64,000 bases of DNA, taken from positions 18,812 to 82,811 of the forward strand of contig JAZPXN010000069.1 in assembly GCA_045543655.1 (NCBI GenBank), given 5' to 3'. The notes under the pieces are model-generated. The model did not search any database. It saw nothing but the letters and a program-made list of their open reading frames with translations, and was not told the origin of the DNA. The position numbers were made by a program, and so were the translations under genes. Source of the DNA: RGIG995 sp045543655 (GTDB lineage: Bacteria > Bacillota > Clostridia > Oscillospirales > UBA644). Below are positions 8,918 through 16,991 of the stretch, one piece after another (the first letter of the stretch is position 1; each line of letters opens with the position of its first letter).

Positions 8918-8929
8918 AATTCGATCCTT

Positions 8930-10039
8930 TCAGCGGACTTGTGATATTTCCTTCAATCCTTCGGACAGCGCCTGCAAGACGGCTTCGGCCTCCTCGGGGC
9001 GGTTGAACCGGGAAAAGGAGAAGCGCAGGGCAAACCTGCTCAGCTCACCCTTTCCTACGGCGGCCATGACCCGGGATGGCTTCTTGGCCGAGCAGGCCGA
9101 CCCGGTAGAAATATAAATCCCTTTTTCCGACAGATAATTCAGGACGTTTTCTCCCAGATACCCGGGGAAGGCGGCGTTGAGAACGTAGGGTGACGCCCCT
9201 TCCGGGGAATTGATCACTCCTCCGAGGGCAACGATTCCCTCCCGCAGGGTGCGGTTAATCCTCTCTACCCGGAGTCGGACGGCTTCCTTTTCCTCGGTCA
9301 TGACCTTGCAGGCCTCGCTCCAGGCGACGATGGCCGGCAGAGGATGGGTGCCGGAGAAGAGGTTTTTTTCCTGCCCGCCCCCCAGCACCGTGGGACGGAT
9401 GCGGAGTCCTTTTCGCAGATACAGCGCCCCTACGCCCTTGGGTGCGTGAACCTTATGTCCTGCAAAGGTGGCCGCGTCGAGCAAGGAGTAGCGAAAATCC
9501 TCTTTGAGAAATCCCTGTACCGCGTCGGTGTGAAAAACGGCGTCGATTCCGCTTCGTTTCAGCAACGCCCCCATCTCCTTCAGGGGCGTTACGGCTCCGG
9601 TTTCGTTATTGACCTGCATGCAGGTGACGAGAACCGTATCGGGGGAAAGGGCTTTGCGGAAGGAGTCTGCGGTGATCCTTCCGTTTTCCGGCTGCAGGCG
9701 TACCACCTCAAAGGTTTTCTCCAGATCCTTCAGCACTTCTTCTACGGCGGGGTGCTCGAAGGCGGTGGAAATGATCCGCCCGCTCCGCTTTTGGGCGACG
9801 GCGCCCCGGAGGACCGTGTTGTTAGCCACCGTAGCCGAAGGAGCAAAGAAGACCTCTTCGTGGTCAACGCCCATGGCTTTTGCCAGGGTTTTTCTGGATT
9901 CGGTCAGAAGCTTTTCTGCCGAAAATCCGAAGCCGTGACGGGATTCCGGATTGCCGAAATCCTCCTCCATGACCCGTTTTGCCGCTTCTGCAGCCCGGTC
10001 AAGGACCCGGGTGGTTGCGGCGTTGTCCATATAGATCAA
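8930..10039 (-). CDS. Cysteine desulfurase (NifS/IscS-like, class V aminotransferase fold)
   Basis: A PLP enzyme that releases sulfur from L-cysteine as an enzyme-bound persulfide. The N-terminus IYMDNAATTRV is diagnostic. The PLP lysine lies in FAGHKVHAPKGVGALYLRKG, and the active-site cysteine in STGSACSAKKPSRVM on a short NifZ/NifS-type loop. I start at the TTG at 10039 (369 residues), because GAGGA lies 7 bases upstream and homologues begin here; the frame extends to 10099 over the end of rmuC. It lies 12 bp from thiI, so it is probably the sulfur donor for tRNA thiolation rather than a general Fe-S enzyme; no scaffold gene is adjacent. Confidence 0.93.
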   Translation of the reverse strand: MIYMDNAATTRVLDRAAEAAKRVMEEDFGNPESRHGFGFSAEKLLTESRKTLAKAMGVDHEEVFFAPSATVANNTVLRGAVAQKRSGRIISTAFEHPAVEEVLKDLEKTFEVVRLQPENGRITADSFRKALSPDTVLVTCMQVNNETGAVTPLKEMGALLKRSGIDAVFHTDAVQGFLKEDFRYSLLDAATFAGHKVHAPKGVGALYLRKGLRIRPTVLGGGQEKNLFSGTHPLPAIVAWSEACKVMTEEKEAVRLRVERINRTLREGIVALGGVINSPEGASPYVLNAAFPGYLGENVLNYLSEKGIYISTGSACSAKKPSRVMAAVGKGELSRFALRFSFSRFNRPEEAEAVLQALSEGLKEISQVR

Positions 10040-10056
10040 GGTTCGTTCCTCTTTCG

Positions 10057-11340
10057 TTATTCGTCGTCCGGGCTTTCCAGCGCGGCGCCCGGCATCCATT
10101 CTGCGGGATCGGTGGGAAGGGCCTCTACGCTTCTCAGCTTGCGGCGGATGACGTTGGTTCGGGTTCCTACCAGCGTATCCAGCTCTTTTTCCGCGCTTTC
10201 GATCCGTTTTTTCACCGAATCCAGGGTTCCGCCGAATTTTTCAAATTCGGTTTTGACTTCCCCAAGAATCTTCCATACGTCGGTGCTTCTCTTCTCAATG
10301 GCGAGGGTGCGGAATCCCATCTGCAGGCTGTTCAGCAGGGCCGCCAGGGTAGAGGGCCCGGCCACGTTGATGGAATAATCCCGCATCAGACCTTCGGTCA
10401 GCTCGGTCATGCGGACCACCTCCGCGTACAGTCCCTCCGTGGGCAGAAACAGGATGGCGAAATCGGTGGTGTGAGGCGGACGGACGTATTTATCGTGAAT
10501 GTCCTTCGCGCTGGCTCTCAAGAAGGCGGACAGCGCCTTGCGGGCGGTTTCGATCAGAATGGGATCGCCGCTTTCAATGGCGTTTTCCAGCTGCTCGTAG
10601 CGATCCAGGGGGAATTTGGAGTCGATGGGCAGATAGACCACCGAACCGTCGGCGTCCTTTCCGGGCAGACGGACGGCAAATTCCACCTGCTCCCGGGATC
10701 CGGGGACGGTGACTACGTTTACGTCGTACTGATCGGGAGTCAGAATCTGTTCCAGAATCCGGGCCGCTTGCGTCTCTCCGAAGATCCCTCGGGTCTTGAC
10801 CCCGGACAGGATCTTTTTCAGATCTCCCACGCCGGTGGCCAGGGTCTGCATTTCGGTCAGCCCCTTTGAAACCTGCTCCAGCCGCTCGTTGACCAGCTTG
10901 AAGGATTCCGTGACCCGTTTTTCCAGGGCGGTCTCCAGCTTTTCATTGACCACGCCCTGCATTTCGTCCAGCTTTTTCCGGTTTTCCTCCTGGATGGTCT
11001 GAAGCCGTTTCTCGGTGGTTTCGTTCATCTTGTCGATGCGTCCGGAAAAGGCGGTCAGAGTTGCCTGAGTCTCCTGCGACAGCTTGGTGAGCGCGTTGAT
11101 CTGGGCGGTGTTTCCCGCATTGAGTCCTGCGGTCAGGGAGGTGGTCAGCGAGGAGGTGAGCGTATTCTGCATGGAATCCATGCGGGCGTTCAGCTCGCTT
11201 CTCTGGCGGGCGAGATCTTCGGAAACGTCCTGTCTCTTCGTCCGGGAAAGGACGAGGATCGACAGAATCAGCCCTACGATCCCGCAAAGGGCGGCAACGA
11301 TGCAAAGAATCAGAATCAGTGTGGTTTCCACGGGCAACAC
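10057..11340 (-). CDS. rmuC: DNA recombination protein RmuC
   Basis: RmuC-family proteins are membrane-anchored, nuclease-like proteins that limit DNA inversions at repeats. The 427-residue sequence has one N-terminal membrane helix (about residues 7-30), a long coiled coil (about 35-165), and the RmuC domain (about 165-390) with TRGIFGETQAARILEQILTP and FLPTEGLYAEVVR. It begins 4 bp after pcrA and is followed by the cysteine desulfurase after 17 bp, so all belong to one reverse unit. The catalytic chemistry is not firmly established. Confidence 0.92.
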   Translation of the reverse strand: MLPVETTLILILCIVAALCGIVGLILSILVLSRTKRQDVSEDLARQRSELNARMDSMQNTLTSSLTTSLTAGLNAGNTAQINALTKLSQETQATLTAFSGRIDKMNETTEKRLQTIQEENRKKLDEMQGVVNEKLETALEKRVTESFKLVNERLEQVSKGLTEMQTLATGVGDLKKILSGVKTRGIFGETQAARILEQILTPDQYDVNVVTVPGSREQVEFAVRLPGKDADGSVVYLPIDSKFPLDRYEQLENAIESGDPILIETARKALSAFLRASAKDIHDKYVRPPHTTDFAILFLPTEGLYAEVVRMTELTEGLMRDYSINVAGPSTLAALLNSLQMGFRTLAIEKRSTDVWKILGEVKTEFEKFGGTLDSVKKRIESAEKELDTLVGTRTNVIRRKLRSVEALPTDPAEWMPGAALESPDDE

Positions 11341-11343
11341 TCC

Positions 11344-13707
11344 TTAGATAATTTCCAGTTTTACGTAATTGGTCATCAGCTTTTTACTCCCCACCCGGTC
11401 GAATTGAACGGTAAGCATACAGTCGGTCGCCATAGGGGTCACGGCGGTGACGGTGCCTTCGCCGAATACCTTGTGGCGGATCCGCATCCCCACGGTATAG
11501 TTCACCTTTGCGGCAGAGGCTTTGGGCTTGACGGGGGTGCTGGTGACGGCGTCCTTCAGAATGTGACGGTCGGCCAGGGTATGGGTGGGACGCTTGAAGG
11601 GCTCCTGGGGCGGCGCCAAATGGGTTTCGAGGCAATCCTCCGGAATTTCCTTCAAAAACCGGGAGACCATGCAATCCATGGGACGGCCGAAGATCAGGCG
11701 GTTGCGGGTGGAGATAATATGTAACTCCCGTTTCGCCCGGGTGATGGCCACGTAGCACAGTCGACGCTCTTCTTCCACGCCGCCCGGTTCTTCCACCGAA
11801 CGGGCCGAGGGAAACATTCCTTCCTCAAAGCCGGTGACGAAGACCGTGTCGAATTCCAGACCCTTGGCGCAATGCATGGTCATCAGAACCACGGTGTCCG
11901 CTTCGGGGTCCAGTCCGTCCACGGCGCTGACCAGAGCGGTCTGCTCCAGATAATCCGCAAGGGTATCGTGCCCCTCTTCCGCGCTTTCGGAAAATTCGGT
12001 GATGGCGTTCAGCAATTCCGCAACGTTTTCAAAGCGGGCCTGGGCTTCGGCGGGATCGCAGGATTCGTTGAGCCACTGCTTATATTGGATGCTGGATACC
12101 AGGTATTTGAAAAATTCCGGCAGGGGCATGGCATCCACGGCCTCCCGCAGGCTTTCGATCAGATCCGCAAAGGTCAGCATCTTTCCGGCGGCTCTTTGCA
12201 GCTCCGGATACCGATCGGCGGTTTTCAGAACCTCGTAGGGGGACAGCCCCTCCCGGTCGCAAATGGCAAGCAGCCGTTCCACGGAGGTGTCTCCGATGCC
12301 TCGCTTGGGCTCGTTGATGATCCGGGCCATCCGTACCCGGTCCTTGGGATTGTGTACGAAATTCAGATAGGCCAGAAGATCCTGAACTTCCTTCCGCTTA
12401 TAGAAGGCAAGCCCTCCGTAGACCCGGTAGGGAATGCCGTTGCCCCGCAGGGCGGTTTCGATGGCGTTACTCTGGGCGTGCGTTCGGTACAGCACGCAGA
12501 AATCCCGGTACTTCAGCCCGTTGCCGGCACCGACACCGCTCAGAATGGCGCGGGCCACGTAGGCTCCCTCCTCGTGCTGATTGTTCAGCTCCCGGTAATG
12601 GATCTTGCTCCCCTGTCCCTTGTCCGACCAGAGGGTCTTGCCCTTACGGTTTTTGTTGTGGGCGATGACCTCGTTCGCGGCGGTGAGGATGGTATTGGTG
12701 GAGCGGTAATTCTGCTCCAGCCGGATGACCTTCGCATCCTTAAACTGATGCTCGAAGGCCAGAATATTCTTAATATCCGCTCCGGCGAAGCGATAGATAC
12801 TCTGGTCGTCGTCCCCCACCACGCAGATCTCGCCCCCCTTGGCGAGCAAGGTCACCAGGCGATACTGCAGAGGGTTGGTGTCCTGATATTCGTCCACCAA
12901 TACGTATTTGAACCGCTTGTTGACCGCCTTTGCGGCCTCCTCGTGCTCCTCCAGAAGCTTTACGGTATTGAAGATCAGATCGTCGAAATCCATGGCGTTG
13001 CTTTCCCGCAGGCAGGTCTGATACCGGGCGTAGATGGCGGGCAGCTTCGCATATTCCGTATCTTTATAGCCGTCCCGGTATTCTTCGGGGGAAAGGTATT
13101 TGCCCTTGGCCTTGTTGATCTCCGCCCGCACCATTTTTGCGGGGTAGCGGTCGGCCAGATTGTCTTCCTTCAGAATGCGCTCCACCAGCTTGTTGGAGTC
13201 GCCGTCGTCGTAGATGGTGAAATCCTTTCCGTATCCCAGCCGGTCGGCGAAGCGGCGCAGAATCCGCACGCAGGTGGAATGGAAGGTCAACGCCCAAAGA
13301 TCCCGGGCGTCTACGTTGAATTTCTTCTCCATCCGCTCCCGCATTTCTCCGGCGGCCTTATTGGTGAAGGTGATGGCAAGCAGGTGATAGGGGTCGATGG
13401 GGTCCACCGCCATCAGACGCCGGTAACGCCCTTCGGTGCGGCGGGCGGGATCGTTAACGGCGCCCCGCAGATAGTCCAGATCGTCCTCGGTCAGATTTTC
13501 GGGGACGGTGGCGGAATCGTAGGCGCTTCCGTATTTGATCAGATATCCTAATTTGTTGACCAGTACGGTGGTCTTTCCGCTGCCCGCGCCGGCCAGGATC
13601 AGCAGGGGGCAGTCGCAGGAATACACCGCCTCCCGCTGGGGAGGATTCAGGGTAGCGTATTCCAGATCGAGCAGGGTTTTTCGCAGGGTAAGAAAGGTTT
13701 GTCTCAT
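11344..13707 (-). CDS. pcrA: ATP-dependent DNA helicase PcrA (UvrD/Rep superfamily 1A)
   Basis: A 3'-5' DNA helicase for repair and rolling-circle replication. All SF1 motifs are visible in 787 residues: LNPPQREAV (Q motif), AGAGSGKTT (motif I), VDEYQDTNPLQY (motif II), VGDDDQSIYRFAGAD (motif III), LEQNYRSTNTI (motif IV), CAKGLEFDTVFVTGFEEGMFP (motif V) and YVAITRAKREL (motif VI). The C-terminal region has the PcrA Tudor-like domain (RHKVFGEGTVTAV). The start is set by GAAGGAG ahead of the ATG. It heads the pcrA-rmuC-desulfurase-thiI unit. In many Firmicutes pcrA precedes ligA, which is absent here. Confidence 0.97.
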   Translation of the reverse strand: MRQTFLTLRKTLLDLEYATLNPPQREAVYSCDCPLLILAGAGSGKTTVLVNKLGYLIKYGSAYDSATVPENLTEDDLDYLRGAVNDPARRTEGRYRRLMAVDPIDPYHLLAITFTNKAAGEMRERMEKKFNVDARDLWALTFHSTCVRILRRFADRLGYGKDFTIYDDGDSNKLVERILKEDNLADRYPAKMVRAEINKAKGKYLSPEEYRDGYKDTEYAKLPAIYARYQTCLRESNAMDFDDLIFNTVKLLEEHEEAAKAVNKRFKYVLVDEYQDTNPLQYRLVTLLAKGGEICVVGDDDQSIYRFAGADIKNILAFEHQFKDAKVIRLEQNYRSTNTILTAANEVIAHNKNRKGKTLWSDKGQGSKIHYRELNNQHEEGAYVARAILSGVGAGNGLKYRDFCVLYRTHAQSNAIETALRGNGIPYRVYGGLAFYKRKEVQDLLAYLNFVHNPKDRVRMARIINEPKRGIGDTSVERLLAICDREGLSPYEVLKTADRYPELQRAAGKMLTFADLIESLREAVDAMPLPEFFKYLVSSIQYKQWLNESCDPAEAQARFENVAELLNAITEFSESAEEGHDTLADYLEQTALVSAVDGLDPEADTVVLMTMHCAKGLEFDTVFVTGFEEGMFPSARSVEEPGGVEEERRLCYVAITRAKRELHIISTRNRLIFGRPMDCMVSRFLKEIPEDCLETHLAPPQEPFKRPTHTLADRHILKDAVTSTPVKPKASAAKVNYTVGMRIRHKVFGEGTVTAVTPMATDCMLTVQFDRVGSKKLMTNYVKLEII

Positions 13708-13868
13708 GGGGTCTCCTTCAGGGATTTTTACATAATATATATTTTATTATAATATATTGCATGGACAAAAGCATTGCAGAATTGAAACATAAATTTGAAT
13801 CTTTTTCCGGATAATCGTCTTTCCCTGGGGAATACTGAAAGAAAATCCCCATGAAAGGACGGTTTTTT

Positions 13869-14780
13869 ATGAAAAAATACAAGAATCTCGTCATCACTGC
13901 CGTTACCTGCGCGTTGCTTGCGGCGGTGCTGTTGATTGGCGTCGGGCTTTCCTTTGCGCCGCCGGCGGAGGAGGCCTTTTCCCAATTCGGCTCCACCGGC
14001 ACGGAGGTCCGGCGGATTCAGACGGCGTTGAAAAGCAACGGATATTATACCGGCGCCGTGGACGGTATTTACGGCTCTGCCACCCGGGATGCGGTGCGGA
14101 AATTCCAGGCCGCAAAGGGACTTGCGGTGGACGGAATCTGCGGGAACGCCACGCTGACGGCCCTGGGCATCGGCGGGTCTTCCACCGTTTTGCGGAAGGG
14201 TTCTTCCGGCAGCGGAGTGAAGCAGGTGCAGCAGCGCCTTCTGAACTGGGGGTATTATACCGGCTCCGTGGACGGAGTCTACGGCTCGGCCACCGAAACG
14301 GCGGTGCGGAAATTTCAACGGAACAACGGTCTTTCCGTGGACGGGATCTGCGGCGTAAAAACCCTTTCCGCCATGGGGCTTGCCAATCTTTCCAATGCCT
14401 CTCACGCCACCTCCGCCAATAACGGAAACGTATATCTTCTGGCCCGCATCATCTCCGCCGAGGCCCGGGGCGAGCCCTACCGGGGGCAGGTTGCCGTGGG
14501 GGCGGTGGTGCTGAACCGGGTGCGCTCCTCCCAATTCCCCAACACCCTCTCCGGGGTGATCTATCAGAAGGGGGCCTTTACGGCAATCGACGACGGACAG
14601 TTCAACGAGCCCATCGCCGATTCCGCCTACAAGGCCGCCCGGGAGGCGCTGGCCGGTGCCGACCCCACGGGAGGATGTCTCTACTATTATAATCCCGTCA
14701 CCGCCACCTCCTCCTGGATTTATTCCCTCCCCGTAAAGATGACCATCGGAAAGCATCGCTTCTCCATGGGGAAGAGCTGA
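13869..14780 (+). CDS. sleB: SleB-type spore cortex-lytic enzyme with two peptidoglycan-binding domains
   Basis: A secreted hydrolase of the SleB/CwlJ family, which acts as a lytic transglycosylase on cortex peptidoglycan during germination. An N-terminal signal segment (about residues 8-30) is followed by two peptidoglycan-binding type 1 domains (about 40-100 and 110-175), each with the pattern GYYTG.VDG.YG.AT..AVRKFQ and VDGICG. The Hydrolase_2 catalytic domain starts near residue 195 with LLARIISAEARGEPYRGQVAVGAV... and includes the family glutamate in AEARGEP. I use the ATG at 13869, behind GAAAGGA; an ATG at 13851 has no ribosome binding site. Bacillus SleB has a single binding domain, so this one is duplicated. 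Confidence 0.92.
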   Translation: MKKYKNLVITAVTCALLAAVLLIGVGLSFAPPAEEAFSQFGSTGTEVRRIQTALKSNGYYTGAVDGIYGSATRDAVRKFQAAKGLAVDGICGNATLTALGIGGSSTVLRKGSSGSGVKQVQQRLLNWGYYTGSVDGVYGSATETAVRKFQRNNGLSVDGICGVKTLSAMGLANLSNASHATSANNGNVYLLARIISAEARGEPYRGQVAVGAVVLNRVRSSQFPNTLSGVIYQKGAFTAIDDGQFNEPIADSAYKAAREALAGADPTGGCLYYYNPVTATSSWIYSLPVKMTIGKHRFSMGKS

Positions 14781-14798
14781 CGGGGGCGGGGAGGCGGT

Positions 14799-14866
14799 GT
14801 TCTTTCTTGTTCGAGAACAAGAAAGAACCAAAGAAAAAGCGGAGGCCGGCGAATTTTATTCGCCGG
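14799..14866 (+). repeat. Two-hairpin intergenic repeat, copy 1
   Basis: A perfect inverted repeat with 14-bp arms (14799-14812 and 14815-14828, loop GA) is followed by the core ACCAAAGAAAAAGCGGAGG and a second hairpin, CCGGCGAAT-TTT-ATTCGCCGG (14846-14866). It may also serve as the sleB terminator. Confidence 0.7.
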
Positions 14867-14895
14867 GGAAGATGGAAAGATCTTCGTGCGGGACT

Positions 14896-14940
14896 CCTTG
14901 TTCGAGAACAGAATGGAACCAAAGAAAAGCGGCGGTCGAC
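14896..14940 (+). repeat. Two-hairpin intergenic repeat, copy 2 (shorter)
   Basis: TGTTCGAGAACA, then GGAACCAAAGAAAAGCGGC, matching the hairpin centre and core of copy 1 in the same orientation. The first hairpin is shortened to 5-bp arms. Confidence 0.6.
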
Positions 14941-15057
14941 GCAATGCTTGTGCCGGAGGTTGTAGAAGAGGTCTACCTGTCTTTGATCTGACCCTGAAAA
15001 TGCAAAGATCGAAAACGATCGGCCGATAATGGAAAGAGAGTTGTTATTTCAACGCTT

Positions 15058-15200
15058 CCGGGCGAATGGAATTCGCCCGGCCTCCGCTTTCTTTTCGGTT
15101 CCTTTTCAGCCACTGCAAAAGTGTCGACCAACGAAAAAGGTCGGCGTCCCCGACTTGACTTTTTCGGGTCTCACTTTTTTCTCGTGAAAGAAAAGGAATG
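15058..15200 (-). repeat. Two-hairpin intergenic repeat, copy 3 (inverted, interrupted)
   Basis: CCGGGCGAATGGAATTCGCCCGG-type hairpin (15058-15080) followed by CCTCCGCTTTCTTTTCGGTTCC, the reverse complement of the core, and after about 65 unrelated bases CTTTTTTCTCGTGAAAGAAAAGG (15174-15196), the first hairpin. It looks like an inverted copy split by about 65 bp. Confidence 0.55.
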
Positions 15201-15289
15201 CCGCCCCTCCCCGCCTCTTATCCTTCCCCGGAATATTGTTCCTCTTTGCCGCATAGAGTGGAACAGAAAAAAACGGAAAGGAAAGTGTT

Positions 15290-16252
15290 TTGGGAATGGA
15301 CAAAGAACGGTATTTGCCGGAGGGCGCTTTGCTGAAAGCGGAGCATTCGTTGGCGACCCTGGAAAAGGCCCGGGCTTCGGGGCAGATTCTGGAGGGAAAG
15401 GCGATTCTGTGCGACAGCAGTCATAATTTGGTGGTAGATCTTGGGGATCTGCGGGGCGTCATCCCCCGGGGAGAGGCGGCGCTGGGAATCCGGGAGGGGA
15501 CGGTGAAGGATATCGCCATTCTGTCCCGGGTCAATAAGCCGGTCTGCTTTAAGGTCACCGATCTTCTGCGGCGGGATCAGATCGCCCGGTGCTGTGACGA
15601 GGCCTTCCGTCCCGGCTCTCTGTCGGATCCGGTGGCCTTGCTTTCCCGCAGAGCCGCCCAGCAGCAGGCTCAGGAGGAATTGCTTGCCCGGGTTCGTCCC
15701 GGGGATATTCTCGACGCCCGCATCACCCATTTAGAGTCCTTTGGGGCTTTTGCGGATATCGGATGCGGTATTATCGGCTTGATCTCCATTGAAAATATTT
15801 CGGTCTCCCGCATCTCTCACCCGGCGGATCGCTTCGTCCGGGATCAGGCGGTGAAGGTGGTGGTCAAGGAGATCGACCGGGAGAAAAAGCGGTTCGTCTT
15901 ATCCCATAAAGAATTATTGGGCACCTGGGAGGAAAACGCCGCCCGGTTTGCGCCGGGACAGACGGTTTGCGGCATCGTCCGGTCGGTGGAATCCTACGGC
16001 ATCTTCGTGGAGCTGACCCCCAACCTTGCGGGCTTGGCGGAATTGCGGGAGGGCGTCCGTCCCGGTCAGCAGGCTACGGTCTATATCAAGAATATCATTC
16101 CGGAGAAGATGAAGGTCAAATTGAGTCTGATCGACGCCTTTGACGGCGAGGGGGATCGCACTCTGAATTACAGCGTCCCCGGCCCCCGCATCGACCGCTT
16201 CGTCTATTCTCCCGAAGGGGCTTTCCGCAGAATCGAAACAATCTTTACATAA
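15290..16252 (+). CDS. S1 RNA-binding domain protein (two S1 domains)
   Basis: A 320-residue protein with an N-terminal region of about 135 residues that resembles a degenerate S1 fold (EGKAILCDSSHNLVVDLGDLRGVIPRGE), then a canonical S1 domain (about 138-205; GDILDARITHLESFGAFADIG, ISVSRISHPADRF) and a second (about 222-290; GQTVCGIVRSVESYGIFVEL). It resembles the short S1 proteins of Clostridia often called ribosomal protein S1 homologues; whether it joins the ribosome is unknown. The TTG at 15290 has AAGGAA six bases upstream; an ATG at 15296 is the alternative. No partner genes are evident. Confidence 0.8.
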   Translation: MGMDKERYLPEGALLKAEHSLATLEKARASGQILEGKAILCDSSHNLVVDLGDLRGVIPRGEAALGIREGTVKDIAILSRVNKPVCFKVTDLLRRDQIARCCDEAFRPGSLSDPVALLSRRAAQQQAQEELLARVRPGDILDARITHLESFGAFADIGCGIIGLISIENISVSRISHPADRFVRDQAVKVVVKEIDREKKRFVLSHKELLGTWEENAARFAPGQTVCGIVRSVESYGIFVELTPNLAGLAELREGVRPGQQATVYIKNIIPEKMKVKLSLIDAFDGEGDRTLNYSVPGPRIDRFVYSPEGAFRRIETIFT

Positions 16253-16269
16253 ATGTCGCAGATTTTTTC

Positions 16270-16298
16270 TTGACATTCCATAATTATTATAGTATTAT
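16270..16298 (+). promoter_or_regulatory. Sigma-A promoter of the two-gene membrane module
   Basis: Perfect TTGACA (16270-16275), 17-bp spacer, TATTAT (16293-16298). It sits just after the S1 gene stop. Confidence 0.85.
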
Positions 16299-16320
16299 AA
16301 ATATAATAATGGCTTTGTGC

Positions 16321-16366
16321 GGCCTTGTTGCCCGTCTCCGACTTCGGGGACGGGACGGCCGTTTTG
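16321..16366 (+). promoter_or_regulatory. Leader hairpin with T-tract, possible attenuator
   Basis: CCCGTCTCCG (16331-16340) pairs with CGGGGACGGG (16345-16354) around an ACTT loop, enclosed by GGCC/GGCC and followed by GTTTTGTT. It lies between the promoter and the AAGGAGG ribosome binding site, so it looks like a terminator inside a short leader. Confidence 0.5.
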
Positions 16367-16382
16367 TTAAGGAGGAATCACT

Positions 16383-16991
16383 CTGGACCGTTTGCTGAAA
16401 CGTTACGTCGTCATCGAATTGCTCTTCGGCGTTGCCGTCGTCGCCGCAGGCTTCTTCTTCCCCGGCCCCATTCTGCCGGTGTTGGGGGGATGTATGATCG
16501 CTCTGGCGGCGCAATGCTGCGTCTATTCGGACAAGCATCATTGGGCGGTGGTGGCCTTCGGGCTTCTGTCCCTGCTGGTACTGGCGGTGAGCGGGGGAAT
16601 GGCGTTTTTCCACCTCGTCAGCCTTTCCGGCTACGAGGATTCCACCTCCCCCTTGTCGGTGCTTTTGGTGCTTGCGGTGGTGATCCTGGGGCATAGCTCC
16701 ATGGCTCTTCCCGTGGAAGACCGCCCCGACCTTGGGGTTTTGCAACGGGGTATCTCCCGGATGACGGCCTTTGCCGGCATCGGCTTCGTCTCCATCGTTT
16801 TGACCTATCTTTTGTCCTACGCGCTGTACGGCACCGCCCTGGCCGCCCTGCTGGAAGGGGAGACGGTGCAGGATTTCCATTATCTGGAAGGGATCTTCGC
16901 CCTGACCATGGCCCTGACCTCCGGCCGGGCTCTCTGCAGGGCCTTTTGGGGCAAAGAACAACTGACCGACGGGTCGGAAGGAGCAAAATAA
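16383..16991 (+). CDS. Membrane protein of unknown function, first gene of a coupled pair
   Basis: A protein of about 200 residues with five or so hydrophobic segments, no charged signature motif and no family I recognise. Its start is unusual. AAGGAGG (16369-16375) sits 7 bases before an in-frame CTG at 16383, while the first conventional start, a TTG at 16392, is 16 bases away. I place the start at the CTG on that basis; without experiment TTG at 16392 remains possible. The stop TAA overlaps the ATG of the next gene (TAATG), so the two are translationally coupled. A strong promoter and a leader hairpin lie upstream. Confidence 0.7.
   Translation: MDRLLKRYVVIELLFGVAVVAAGFFFPGPILPVLGGCMIALAAQCCVYSDKHHWAVVAFGLLSLLVLAVSGGMAFFHLVSLSGYEDSTSPLSVLLVLAVVILGHSSMALPVEDRPDLGVLQRGISRMTAFAGIGFVSIVLTYLLSYALYGTALAALLEGETVQDFHYLEGIFALTMALTSGRALCRAFWGKEQLTDGSEGAK

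Larger units (their letters stand above)
14781..15289. other. Gene-free stretch with clustered hairpin repeats
   Basis: No convincing gene lies in these 509 bases; the short open frames have no ribosome binding site and run through hairpins. The stretch holds at least two direct and two inverted copies of a repeat built of a CGAGAA-centred hairpin, a GAACCAAAGAAAAAGCGG-like core and a second hairpin around ATTCGCC. Bases 14945-15050 show nothing I recognise. Confidence 0.7.
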
